Source: Orychophragmus violaceus
Taxonomy: Eukaryota; Streptophyta; Magnoliopsida; Brassicales; Brassicaceae
Direction of reading: 5' to 3'
Length of the DNA stretch: 64,000 nt
Assembly: GCA_030180135.1 (NCBI GenBank)
Contig: CM058236.1
Coordinates: 61,779,728-61,843,727 of the forward strand
Shown: in pieces, positions 55,087 through 64,000 of the stretch
Layout of the letters: each line of letters opens with the position of its first letter
Position numbering within the stretch: the first letter of the stretch is position 1
The notes under the pieces: generated by a model
Told to the model about the DNA's origin: nothing
Databases searched by the model: none
The model's input: the letters and a program-made list of their open reading frames with translations, nothing else
Program-made: the position numbers and the translations under genes

Positions 55087-57142
55087 TTCCGTCATTAATT
55101 AACTAAAAACAGACGAATTAGTGATGAAAAACAAAAAAAAACGGCGCTAAAGTGATGGAAAATCGACGGATACTAGTGTCTGTCACTTTTCCGTTATAAT
55201 TAATGACAGAGAACCGACGGATACTAGTGTCTGTCACTGTTCCTTCAGTAAACTAGTGTCTGTCACTTTCCGTCAGTAAAATTTATGACGGATTACCGAT
55301 GGATTTATGAGGATTCAGGGTTTAGGGTTTCGTTTCCGGAAAAAAATGATTTGCAAGCCAACACTAACATATTCTAAGGCACTTTTACAAAACAACACAT
55401 TGCATATTTTAACTTAAAACACTTGTTGCACGGAATTTATGAAACTTAACACTTCATCCGAAAGTGTTTCTTAATGTATACTATACGTTAAAAGTCTTTC
55501 TTCATATATAAGAGGAACAACAATTTCCGAAATCTGGGTTTTCACTACCGAAAAGATTTTAAAATTGTTCAACATTGATCAATGTAACCATGTGACAGTT
55601 TAATTTTGATTTCTCGAAGTTTTAAAACCCGTAAACCCTATACCGTAAACGTTATATCCTAATCCGTCAATAAAGAATCCATCACTAATTCGTCAATAAA
55701 TATTGACGGATTTGTGACGGTTTAGGGTATATGGTTAAGAAACGTTAAACGTATTTACTGACGGATTAGTGATGGATACATAATATATGTCACTAATCCG
55801 TCACTTATCCGTCAGTTACTAAAATTAACCGCCAAAATTTCACCAAACCGCCTAATTTTCGCGGTTACCGGGAAAAAAAATTAGGCTAAAATTAATTTTT
55901 TTAGAAAGTGACAGATTACCGACGGATTAATGAAAACCGAAGGATAATTATGTCGGTAATCGGTCGATAACCAGAATAGATTCCACCCCATTGTCTTCTT
56001 TCTCATCCCACCGTTTGTTAATCTCTCACTCTCCCAAACTCTCTCCGCCTTCTCTCTACAAGAAACTGCCGATCCACCTCATTTCACCAATTTTTCACTG
56101 TCCAAAGCTTTTAATCATGTAAGTTTTCCTTATCCTTTGTGTAATTTTAAGAATTTTAGAGTTTTAGGTTATGGAATTGAAATTTACTTTGAATGTTTAG
56201 ATTTGTGTAGATTTGATGTTAGATTTCTATTGTTCTTAGGTTAGGTTTGGTAGATTAGGTTGTTAGAAATAGGTTTAGGAATTTTAGAAAATTATAAGTT
56301 TATATATAAAATCAAAACGTTTCATATATAAATTTATGAAAATATTTTCTTATAAAAATTATATATTGTGGTAAATTTTACATATTTTAAGGTGAAAATT
56401 CTAATTTTTTTTGCTATTAATTGTATTTTTTGTATAAAAACATATTTATAAACTTTTTTAAAAATTAAAAATTGATTTTTTAAAAATTATATACGTTTTT
56501 TTAAAAGAATAAATGTTTTTAATTTTTCTTTTACTTTTTCGAAATTTAAAAATTAATTTTATGATTATTGAAGAAGTTATATATATTTATTAAAATTTGT
56601 TGATTTATATAATTATTAAAGATTATATGCTTTATATATATTTTATAATTATAAAATTTGTATTGATAATATCTATAAATACTCATGAATTTTACTTTTT
56701 TCTTTCGAAGGGACCCCTCATTTGTGCGTTACGAGATGTCTGAAGTCCGTAACGTCTTCTCGGTTTATTCCGACACATGCGGAATATAAGGTGAGATTGA
56801 AGGCTAAGGACGACGTGATCGATGCTTTGATGGCAAACCAAGATAAGATCCTCGCAAGGTTCGATGAGCTAGAGCGAGGTTTGATCGTCGGTAATCCGTC
56901 GGTTTTCCATTACGTCGGTAATCCGTCGGTTTTATATTCTGTCGGCAATGCGGAGGTTTTATATTATGTCGGTAATATGTTGGTTTTCTATTCGTCGGTA
57001 ATTATCGATGGAAAACCGATGAATTTAGATTACCGATAAGATAGAACCGACGAATTTTCGCCTTCATTTTTCCATCGGTTTTGGCTATAACCGACGGAAA
57101 AATTACGAATATTTCCGTCATTTTCCGCTTTTTCTTGTAGTA
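54944..57142. mobile_element. CACTA element 2, non-autonomous
   Basis: Left end CACTACAAGAAAA; right end TTTTTCTTGTAGTA (last G of TAGTG changed to A). TSD GAT at 54941-54943 and 57143-57145. 2.2 kb. Subterminal GACGGATTA/CCGTCGGT words crowd both ends (54968-55310, 55670-55990 and 56885-57110). No transposase gene apart from a possible short remnant near 56720. Same word family as CACTA 1. Confidence 0.88.
56722..57039 (+). pseudogene. Short ORF in CACTA 2, possible transposase C-terminal remnant
   Basis: 105 codons. The first 55 look protein-like: KAKDDVIDALMANQDKILARFDELERG forms a likely coiled coil (no longer than a few heptads). CACTA Transposase_24-type proteins often end in such a coil, but similarity was not tested. 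The remainder is translated subterminal repeat. Probably not a functional gene. Confidence 0.3.
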
Positions 57143-57145
57143 GAT

Positions 57146-57408
57146 GGATGAAAAAGCTTCCATGTTTGTAGTACATTACCTATTAATCTACTACCTGCAT
57201 GGCTGGATACCGTCGTCGTCACAGCCCCAATCAAGAAAGATGTTAACTAAGTGATCTTCGCCTACCGGGAATTCGATCGCTCCGGGGAATTCGTATGCTT
57301 GTTCACACCAATAATACGTAAACCAAAAGCAAACAAAAAAAGTTGATTGACTTTTAGTTTTGCTGTGTGTGTGTGAGAGAGAGATAAAGATGGGACCTCT
57401 AATAGACG
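57146..57408. other. Intergenic, with an unrecognised minus-strand frame
   Basis: The frame 57191-57496 (minus) ends with a protein-like stretch (YYWCEQAYEFPGAIEFPVG, HLVNIFLDWGCDDDG). I cannot place it in a family. Its upstream half runs into the MITE at 57409, so at most it is an exon or fragment. Confidence 0.25.
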
Positions 57409-57737
57409 CAGTGCCGTGCCTACACTTTTGGAGGCCTAGGGCTAATTTTTTTAAAAGAACATAACATGGTTTCTTCATGATGTTCTTTATAAACAATTAA
57501 AATTTTAGATACAATATACATGTCGGTGACAAAAAAAAAATCTATTAAAAAAAGACCAAACTAAAATGTAAAGAACAAAATATATGAACAATCCAAGCTC
57601 TTTATAAACATGTGTATACAATTTTTATACTACAACATGAACTATTATATTTTTGTATAGATAAGACTCTAAATATTGTTAAGAAATTGGGGGTCTGGGG
57701 CTCATGCCCTTTTTCTGTAATGGTGAGCACGGCTCTG
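57409..57737. mobile_element. hAT-type MITE
   Basis: Left end CAGTGCCGTGCC and, on the minus strand, right end CAGAGCCGTGCTC. Near-terminal GGCCTAGGGC and GGGGCTCATGCCC words are present. 329 bp, AT-rich centre, no coding. No clean 8-bp TSD found. Confidence 0.6.
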
Positions 57738-58747
57738 ATTATAGATGGATTGGTTTCTTCTGTAAAAGGGGTCTCACATGCACGAAAATTCAAAGATTCC
57801 AAAGACCTTATAACATTACTAAAAAGGGTTCGTACTTAAAAACCCCCATGACAAACATTTTTTTCTCTCTTACATTAGTTGATACTTACTAAAAATGGTG
57901 ACATCTGTAGAACTTTAAAGCTCACAAAATTTAAAATAGCTAAAAACAATATGAGATAAAAAAAAAAAATTGCTAAATAAATAAGGATATTAAGTCTGAA
58001 CTAATAACACCATTTACCTACGATCTTTTTTTCATAGAACAAATATGCACAAGAGTATATATATAACCCTAGTATATGAATAACAAGAAGTACCCAATTC
58101 TAAGACATCCAAAACACATCAACACTGACAGATACGAACGCAGACCCAACACTGATCTAATCTATCGCGGCCGGGAAGGAGACGTCGCCAGTCTAAACCT
58201 TCAATTCAATCTAATCGGGCAGGACGAAAACAAAACGAACGGCCGCGGGGGGTGGGTACATAACAATAACTTAAATTGTTATGTTTTGTTTGATAAAAAA
58301 AACCCACTTAATAGAGCTATATAATTGAATACGGCCACACGTACTGTATATATCCAAAAATGTCTCTAATAATTAAATTAGTAAATACAACAACATATTT
58401 ATAAAAAAAAATTAATGAAGTTTGATTAATTAATATATATTTTGCAAATTTAATTTAAAAAAACATAACAATATTAATTTATAGAATTTTTACAATATGA
58501 TATATAAGATATATAGAATTCAATGGACTCCTATCTATTATATATAAGGCATATTTACCCTAGTGTATTAAAAGCAATTTTAACCTCATGTCTTAAAAGC
58601 ATGCATGAACATCGATTATCTTCATGGTTCACCACAAAGCTGCATGCATAATTTTTTTTTTTTGACATCCAACTGCATGCATAATATATTATTTCCATTT
58701 GTATTTTTCTTAGTTAGTATTGGTAAATGGAGTAACTTTTGTGTTGT
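57738..58747. other. AT-rich intergenic DNA
   Basis: No gene recognised. The 82-codon frame at 58076-58324 has no known family, and its GCGGCCG-rich part (58160-58250) stands out only by base composition. Confidence 0.35.
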
Positions 58748-58764
58748 TGTATCTTCTTATCTTT

Positions 58765-59003
58765 TTTTTTTTTTTGATTAACCTGGGGGTATTCCGGGCC
58801 TATGGAAGGACCCAGACTAATCTCCAAGGGGAGGTGCAGCCCATGGATAGACCCTCTCTCCGGGTATTCAAATGGGCCGTAAACAATGGACCCATATCCA
58901 TGTGGGTGAGCAGAGGAGGCATTTTTGTTTCCGCCTGGGCTCGAACCCGGGTGGTGTCTAGCCACCACGAACCCCTCAACCAGTTGGACTACCTCAACCG
59001 CTC
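58765..59003 (-). mobile_element. tRNA-type SINE with 17-bp TSD
   Basis: Minus-strand element. The T run at its left edge is the poly(A) tail. Box A (TAGTCCAACTGG on the minus strand, 58980-58991) and box B (GGTTCGAGCC, 58938-58947) form a pol III promoter. TGTATCTTCTTATCTTT is found on both sides (58748-58764 and 59004-59020). About 240 bp, no coding. Confidence 0.93.
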
Positions 59004-59020
59004 TGTATCTTCTTATCTTT

Positions 59021-59362
59021 GTAAGTAATTTTTTTACTTTTGTATACAATCGATGTCTATGTAATTTATATTTCCATTATCTTAGTATTGACAAAAGAAA
59101 ATCGAATATCAATCTTGATTCGTAATTTTAATTGGTTTTGATCGATTTTGATTGATCTCTACATATCGATATAATATGTCACAACTAAATAAACATTACG
59201 AATCAAAAACAAAACACTAAACAATCATTGCATCACCATAATATGGCACTACCGACATATAACTATAAATTAAATTCACTTAGTCCATAATATATCAAAA
59301 AGTAATATATCAAAAAGTCAAAACAGTTTTTATATGTTCCAGTAGTAAAATATATATATATA
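59021..59362. other. AT-rich intergenic DNA
   Basis: Nothing recognised apart from short ATATATCAAAAAGTMA direct repeats near 59290-59320 and a (TA)n run before 59361. Confidence 0.35.
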
Positions 59363-60099
59363 CTAGTATGATTTGCTCGCACCATGTGCGAGCACAACCA
59401 TTAATATAAAGATATTTTTTAAAAAAAATTTCATTCAATATTAATTATAATTAAATATATATATATATAAACATTATTATATTTAATTTTTATTAAACCA
59501 TTTTATAGTTTATATTTTAATTTAAAATTAATATCAACACAATAAATTATGATCTAAAATTATATATAAATATCTAAATTTACATTGCAAACATATTTTT
59601 ATATTAATTATAATAAATTAAAATTATATTTATGTATAAACATTAATATACATATCAATTATTGTTTATATTTATCCAAATTCAAAATTTATATAAATAA
59701 TACGATTTTATTATATAAAATTATTGTTTACAACAATCATATTTATCAATAACTAAATCTATAATTCAAACAATATTTTGGTATTTATTATCGTATTTTT
59801 TTATTAGATTGTACTTATCTCTAAAATAAATTAAATTAATTTTTTCAAAATAAAATAAGGTTAATGTAGTAATTAACTTAATTTCATTAATGGTAAATTA
59901 GTAATTAGCCATTTCATATTTTTTTATTAGATTGTACTTATCTCTAAAATAAATTAAATTAATTTTTTTAAAATAAAATAAGTTTAATGTAGTAATTAAC
60001 TTAATTTCATTAATGCTAAATTAGTAATTAGTCATTTTGAGAGTGAATATAAAGCGAAAGACACTTCTCAATTAATATAAAGATATATATATACTATTT
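59363..60099 (-). mobile_element. Non-autonomous Helitron (ATREP-like), minus strand
   Basis: On the minus strand the element ends with the hairpin GCTCGCAC-ATG-GTGCGAGC (59375-59393), 8 bases, then CTAG followed by T, the CTRR|T terminus of Helitrons. The right border is uncertain. The minus strand there reads TATATATATATCTTTATATTAATTGAGAAGTG, similar to ATREP 5' ends, but the usual TC is not clear. AT-rich, no coding; it contains a 123-bp tandem repeat. Confidence 0.7.
59794..60039. repeat. Two tandem copies of a 123-bp AT-rich unit
   Basis: TTAGATTGTACTTATCTC starts at about 59804 and again 123 bases on. The two units differ at a few bases. Inside the Helitron. Confidence 0.85.
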
Positions 60100-60361
60100 A
60101 AAATTTTAGATAACAAATCAATCCAACCTTTGATGAAATGCAAAGGCCACGTACGTGTTGATTATATATATATAGTTCAAAATTCTCCAATTAATATATA
60201 AGGCTAGATTGGTTTATAATAATTTATAACTGGTCAGTCCGTCATTATGTTCCGTAAGATTAGTCTATACTTGGAAATCAAACTTTTATTGGCCAATTTT
60301 AAAATGTACATCAAATTTTGAATAAAAGGAAATTGTATATTATGTCGGCAAGTCATTGATT
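60100..60361. other. AT-rich intergenic DNA
   Basis: Spacer between the Helitron and the copia LTR. Nothing recognised. Confidence 0.35.
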
Positions 60362-60741
60362 TGTTAAATTTAAGAGAGATTTAAGCTTGAGAGATTTGAG
60401 AGATGAGAGAGTTTGAACAAGAGAAAACTGGGGAGAATAATTTTCCAACGTCTTTTTTTTCATTGGTGGCTACAAGGCCTTTTAAAAGATACAAAAGAAC
60501 CAAGTCTAGACCTAATTTGATACAAGACAAAATAGACAGTCTGTCCAGACTCCATGTCGCCGACACCGTCAATGACACATGTATTCAGAATTCTTTTCTG
60601 TATCCATGTCGCCGACACCATCGATGACACATATAGTTCAGAATTATTTTCTGTATATCCATGTCGCCGACACCGTCGGTGACACACAAACTCAGGATTC
60701 TCTTCAGCATCCATACCTTGCACATTGATACTCCATGATCA
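60362..60741 (-). repeat. 3' LTR of the right-hand copia, with three 60-bp repeats
   Basis: About 380 bp, TGTTAAATTT ... CATGATCA in window orientation. It holds three tandem units of about 55-60 bases (60550-60690), each containing CATGTCGCCGACACCRTCRRTGACACA, itself a pair of degenerate TGTCG/CGACA dyads. Confidence 0.75.
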
Positions 60742-60744
60742 ATA

Positions 60745-60753
60745 CTCCCCCTC
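60745..60753 (-). promoter_or_regulatory. Polypurine tract of the right-hand copia
   Basis: Minus strand CTTGAGGGGGAG next to the LTR, the typical copia plus-strand primer. Confidence 0.8.
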
Positions 60754-60896
60754 AAGTTCAGACTTTGGAATCACCCTAAAGACTGAACTTGGAATGATCA
60801 TGGCAACACCTCATTAAAAACCTTGATATGAAAAACAACTTGGGACAAAACCATACCAAGGGAAAAAGAGTATGCTGCACATGAATCAGGGAAGTT

Positions 60897-63800
60897 CTAA
60901 TCATGAGTAGGGAGGTCTACAAGTCCTAGTTTTCTAAAGATATGATCGCAAACTTTGAGACTTGCAGCCTTGGTGAAGATGTCTGCTAGCTGATCTTCGC
61001 TCTTTGTGTAGCAAGGTAGAACCGTCCCATCTTCAATCTTCTCCCTTACCTTGTGACAATCTATCTCAATGTGTTTAGTCCTTTCATGAAACATAGAGTT
61101 GGTAGCAATGTGTATTGCAGCATGATTGTCACAATGAAAGGTAATGGGACTTGATTGCTCAATGCCAAAGTCCTTGAGTAGAGCCTTCAACCAAGTTAAC
61201 TCTGTTGTCAGCTTCCTCATAGCCCTATACTCAGCTTCAGCACTTGAACATGAGACCACTTTCTGCTTCTTCGTCTTCCAAGTCACTAAGTTACCTCCAA
61301 TGAAGGTGCAATAACCGGTTGTGGATCTCCTGTCACTCTTATCACCAGCCCAATCTGCATCACAGTAGCCGACAATCTCAGTGCTATCATTCTTACCCAT
61401 CCAAATTCCTTGTCCTGTTGAGCCTTTGAGATATCTAAGGATCCTCTCAATCAAACTCCAATGATAAACTGTGGGTGATTGCATATGCTGGCTGACTTGA
61501 TTCACAGCAAAACATAGGTCTGGTCTAGTAAGAGTTAAATAGATAAGCTTCCCAACCAGTCTTCTATACAAGGAGACATCTTTGAACTTCTCCTCATCTG
61601 ATTTCTCTCCCTTTCTATTGACTTGGTAGCCATCTTCAAGAGGAGTCTTTTCTATCTTGCAATCATTCATTCTTGTTTCTGTCAGCAAGTCTTTAACATA
61701 CTTCCTTTGGGACAAAAACAACCCATCATTGAATCTGCATACTTCAATACCCGGGAAATACTTCAACTCTCCAAGGTCTTTGATGTCAAACGAACTTTTG
61801 AGAAAAGCCTTTGTGGACTGAATTCCCTCATTATCACTTCCAGTAATGATTAAATAATCCACATAGATCAGAACCACCACCACTCCTAAAGGGCTTTGAA
61901 GAGTAAACAATGTGTGATCAGATTGAGACTTCTTGTATTCATAGTCCATGAGTGTATGGCTTAGCTTATGGTACCATGCCCTTGGTGATTGCTTCAGACC
62001 ATAGATTGCTCTCCTTAGTCTCAATACTTCACCAGGTTTACACAAATGCTCTAGTCCCGGTGGTGGAGTCATGTACACTTCCTCTTCAAGCTCTCCTTGT
62101 AAAAAGGCATTCTTAACATCCATTTGCCATAGGTTCCATGAAAGGTTTGTGGCCAAGGACAGTGTAACTCTTACTGTATGGAGTTTCGCTACTGGTGCAA
62201 AAGGATCAGTGTAGTCTTCTCCATAAGTTTGCGTGAACCCTCTTGCAACCAACCTTGCCTTGTACCTCTCAATGTCTCCATTGCTCTTATACTTGATTGT
62301 GAAGACCCATTTTGAGCTGACAGTCTTCTTTCCCTTTGGCAGCTTCTCCACATTCCAAGTGTGATTCTTTTCCATAGCTCCCTTCTCATCAATCACAGCA
62401 TCCATCCACTCCTTGGTGTCTTTAGCCTCTTCATAGGTTTTAGGAACATGATTCATCTCTATCTTCCCAAGGCAAGCGCAATGACTTGATGGCAACAAGT
62501 CAATAGAACACACAGACTGGTTGGGATGAGCAACGGCCTGATTGTTGAAGTAGAATTTCTTGTTGATGTAGCTTGATAGATCCGTCTTTTCTCTAATACT
62601 TTTTCTGAGTTGTTGGACCGGTTGAGCAGCTTCCTCTACACCCTCTTCATCTTCATGATGAATAATCTCCTCATCATTCATATTCAAGTTGTCTTGATCT
62701 TGATTCTGAGGTAGAACTTCCTCTTGAGTTTGAGTGGGTTCTTGATTAGCTGTCACTGGTTCTTCTTCTTGCAACTCTTCTTGATGACTTCTTGTTTCTG
62801 TTTCCCCTTGTCTTGGTACTTTATGAGGGCCATTTCCCAAATGATTCAAGAGAAATCTCAGACTTGTAGCAAGGTCAAACGGTGATCTTGAAAGATCCTT
62901 CAATCCTTCCCAATCCCTTTTCTCATAGTACCCCTGCCCCTCAATGAACTTAACATCTCTTGACACATATGTACGGTTGTTGATTGGATCATAGCATTTG
63001 TATCCCTTTTGAGTAGTTGAATATCCAAGGAACATGCACTTGATGCTCTTAGCCTCTAGCTTGTTTCTTTGATCACCTGAGATATGGACAAAACACACAC
63101 ACCCAAACACACGTAAGTGTTCAATAAAGGGTTGAGTCTTGTTTAGTACCTCAAATGGTGAGATGTCTTGTAGAACTTTGGTTGGCATCCTATTGATGAG
63201 GTAGAAAGCTGCCAAGACTGCATCTCCCCAAAACCTTTTAGGCACATTGGCATGGAACATCATGGATCTAGCCACCTCCATAAGATGTTTGTTCTTTCTC
63301 TCAGCCACTCCATTTTGTTGGGGTGTATGTGGACAACTTGTTTGATGTAGGATTCCATGTTTGTTCAGATTTGCTTTGAATCTTTGACTTGTATACTCTC
63401 CTCCATTATCTGATCTAAACACTTTAATCTTGGCATTAAACTGATTAGTAATGTAATTCTGAAAGTGAATGAATGCTTCATAAACTCTATCTTTAGATGG
63501 AAGCAAGGTGACCCAAGTATACTTTGATTTTTCATCTATGAATGTCACAAAATACTTGTTCCTATCTCTATACAGACATGGTGAAGTCCAAACATCAGAA
63601 TGCACTAGATCAAAACAGTTTTCATAGATAGTAGCAGATTTAGGAAAGATAGTTCTACAATGTTTGCCAATAATACAAGCTTCACAAGTTGAATGATCAA
63701 AGTTAACATTGGGCAACATTAAAGTGAGAGCACGAGCATGAGGATGTCCAAGTCTAGCATGCCACAAAACATTTTTATTAACAGAAAAACAGGAATTGAA

Positions 63801-64000
63801 AGCTAAGGAATCCGAATTGATTGGAGAAGTGTTCTCAAGGAGGTAAAGCTCATCTTGTGTTCCACCTCTTCCAAGTACCTTGCCATTCTTTATATCCTGA
63901 AAGCAATCTTCATTAGGTCCAAATATAACATTGCAATTCAGATCATTTGTAATCCTTTTCACAGATAGAAGATTAGACTTAAACTTAGACACAAAGAAAG
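60897..64000 (-). CDS. Copia Pol (integrase, RT, RNase H), partial, with altered RT active site
   Basis: Open from the window edge to a stop at 60897. The first codon once taken as a start is GTG, so the frame simply continues off the edge. In order: pre-integrase zinc domain (WHARLGHPHARAL ... CEACIIGKH), integrase core (VHSDVW, FRSDNGGEYTS, QQNGVAERKN), a variable acidic linker, RT (KWVFTIKYKSNGDIERYKARL; IYGLKQSPRAWY) and RNase H (GYCDADWAGDKSDRRSTTGY; SSAEAEYRAM). The RT motif reads YVDY instead of YVDD: codon 61854-61856 codes Tyr where the second catalytic Asp should be. The copy is therefore probably dead for reverse transcription although its frame is otherwise open. Confidence 0.9.
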   Translation of the reverse strand, partial: FFVSKFKSNLLSVKRITNDLNCNVIFGPNEDCFQDIKNGKVLGRGGTQDELYLLENTSPINSDSLAFNSCFSVNKNVLWHARLGHPHARALTLMLPNVNFDHSTCEACIIGKHCRTIFPKSATIYENCFDLVHSDVWTSPCLYRDRNKYFVTFIDEKSKYTWVTLLPSKDRVYEAFIHFQNYITNQFNAKIKVFRSDNGGEYTSQRFKANLNKHGILHQTSCPHTPQQNGVAERKNKHLMEVARSMMFHANVPKRFWGDAVLAAFYLINRMPTKVLQDISPFEVLNKTQPFIEHLRVFGCVCFVHISGDQRNKLEAKSIKCMFLGYSTTQKGYKCYDPINNRTYVSRDVKFIEGQGYYEKRDWEGLKDLSRSPFDLATSLRFLLNHLGNGPHKVPRQGETETRSHQEELQEEEPVTANQEPTQTQEEVLPQNQDQDNLNMNDEEIIHHEDEEGVEEAAQPVQQLRKSIREKTDLSSYINKKFYFNNQAVAHPNQSVCSIDLLPSSHCACLGKIEMNHVPKTYEEAKDTKEWMDAVIDEKGAMEKNHTWNVEKLPKGKKTVSSKWVFTIKYKSNGDIERYKARLVARGFTQTYGEDYTDPFAPVAKLHTVRVTLSLATNLSWNLWQMDVKNAFLQGELEEEVYMTPPPGLEHLCKPGEVLRLRRAIYGLKQSPRAWYHKLSHTLMDYEYKKSQSDHTLFTLQSPLGVVVVLIYVDYLIITGSDNEGIQSTKAFLKSSFDIKDLGELKYFPGIEVCRFNDGLFLSQRKYVKDLLTETRMNDCKIEKTPLEDGYQVNRKGEKSDEEKFKDVSLYRRLVGKLIYLTLTRPDLCFAVNQVSQHMQSPTVYHWSLIERILRYLKGSTGQGIWMGKNDSTEIVGYCDADWAGDKSDRRSTTGYCTFIGGNLVTWKTKKQKVVSCSSAEAEYRAMRKLTTELTWLKALLKDFGIEQSSPITFHCDNHAAIHIATNSMFHERTKHIEIDCHKVREKIEDGTVLPCYTKSEDQLADIFTKAASLKVCDHIFRKLGLVDLPTHD

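Larger units (their letters stand above)
60362..64000 (-). mobile_element. Ty1/copia element, 3' part, running off the right edge
   Basis: Minus-strand element: 3' LTR 60362-60741, polypurine tract, and the Pol frame from 60897 to the window end. Gag, protease and 5' LTR lie beyond 64000. It is unrelated at close range to the copia family at 5113. Its TSD cannot be checked. Confidence 0.88.

Noticed and set aside
58076..58324. 82-codon ORF as a host gene
   Set aside because: No recognisable family, no promoter or splice context, in AT-rich intergenic DNA.

Overview
The window looks like a heterochromatic, probably pericentromeric, stretch of a plant nuclear genome. It is almost certainly from the Brassicaceae: there is an Athila-type Ty3/gypsy element with an Athila ORF-1 (env-like) protein, tRNA-Asp and tRNA-iMet primer binding sites, tRNA-type SINEs, CACTA elements, and a Helitron end of the ATREP type. 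No complete host gene could be supported. Nearly every base with recognisable content belongs to a transposable element, mostly in Russian-doll nests whose borders can be read from target-site duplications (TSDs).

Nest 1 (1-13067). A decayed minus-strand Ty1/copia element runs off the left edge; its pol and gag remnants lie at 1-3163 and its leader and 5' LTR at 3164-13067. Its LTR is split by a very young, intact plus-strand copia element of the same broad family (5113-12863, TSD TCATT, LTRs differing at 1 of 639 bases, uninterrupted 1325-residue Gag-Pol).

Nest 2 (13793-26899). A minus-strand non-LTR retroposon with a 15-bp TSD is split by gypsy element A (14623-26476, TSD ACTGG). A is itself split by gypsy element B (16299-23018, TSD GACCA). 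A and B are minus-strand, have tRNA-Asp primer sites, and code only for Gag-like or Gag-protease proteins with no reverse transcriptase or integrase. They fit the TR-GAG class of non-autonomous LTR elements.

Middle (26900-31770). AT-rich intergenic DNA holding a foldback MITE, a SINE, a hAT-like element made of TTCGGTTCGG repeats, and a Stowaway-like MITE.

Nest 3 (31774-54776). A CACTA element (TSD CTA) was hit 12 bp from its right end by gypsy element C0 (33088-54764, TSD TTTAT, minus, Gag-protease only). C0 was later hit by an almost complete Athila element C1 (36062-49369, TSD GTAAG, plus). LTR divergences agree with the nesting order (C0 about 2%, C1 about 1%). The 5' end of C0 carries an inversion-duplication that copied 1.18 kb of its own LTR plus flanking DNA into its interior.

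Right end (54944-64000). A second CACTA element (54944-57142, TSD GAT), a hAT-type MITE, a SINE with a 17-bp TSD, a Helitron end, and a truncated minus-strand copia element whose RT motif reads YVDY.

The feature least explained by known element anatomy is a family of short paired palindromes. These are two 12-14 bp dyads around CGATCG or ATCGG/CCGAT, 7-10 bp apart. They recur in leaders, LTRs, intergenic gaps and even in frame inside gag genes, in both copia and gypsy elements. LTR substitution counts were made by eye.
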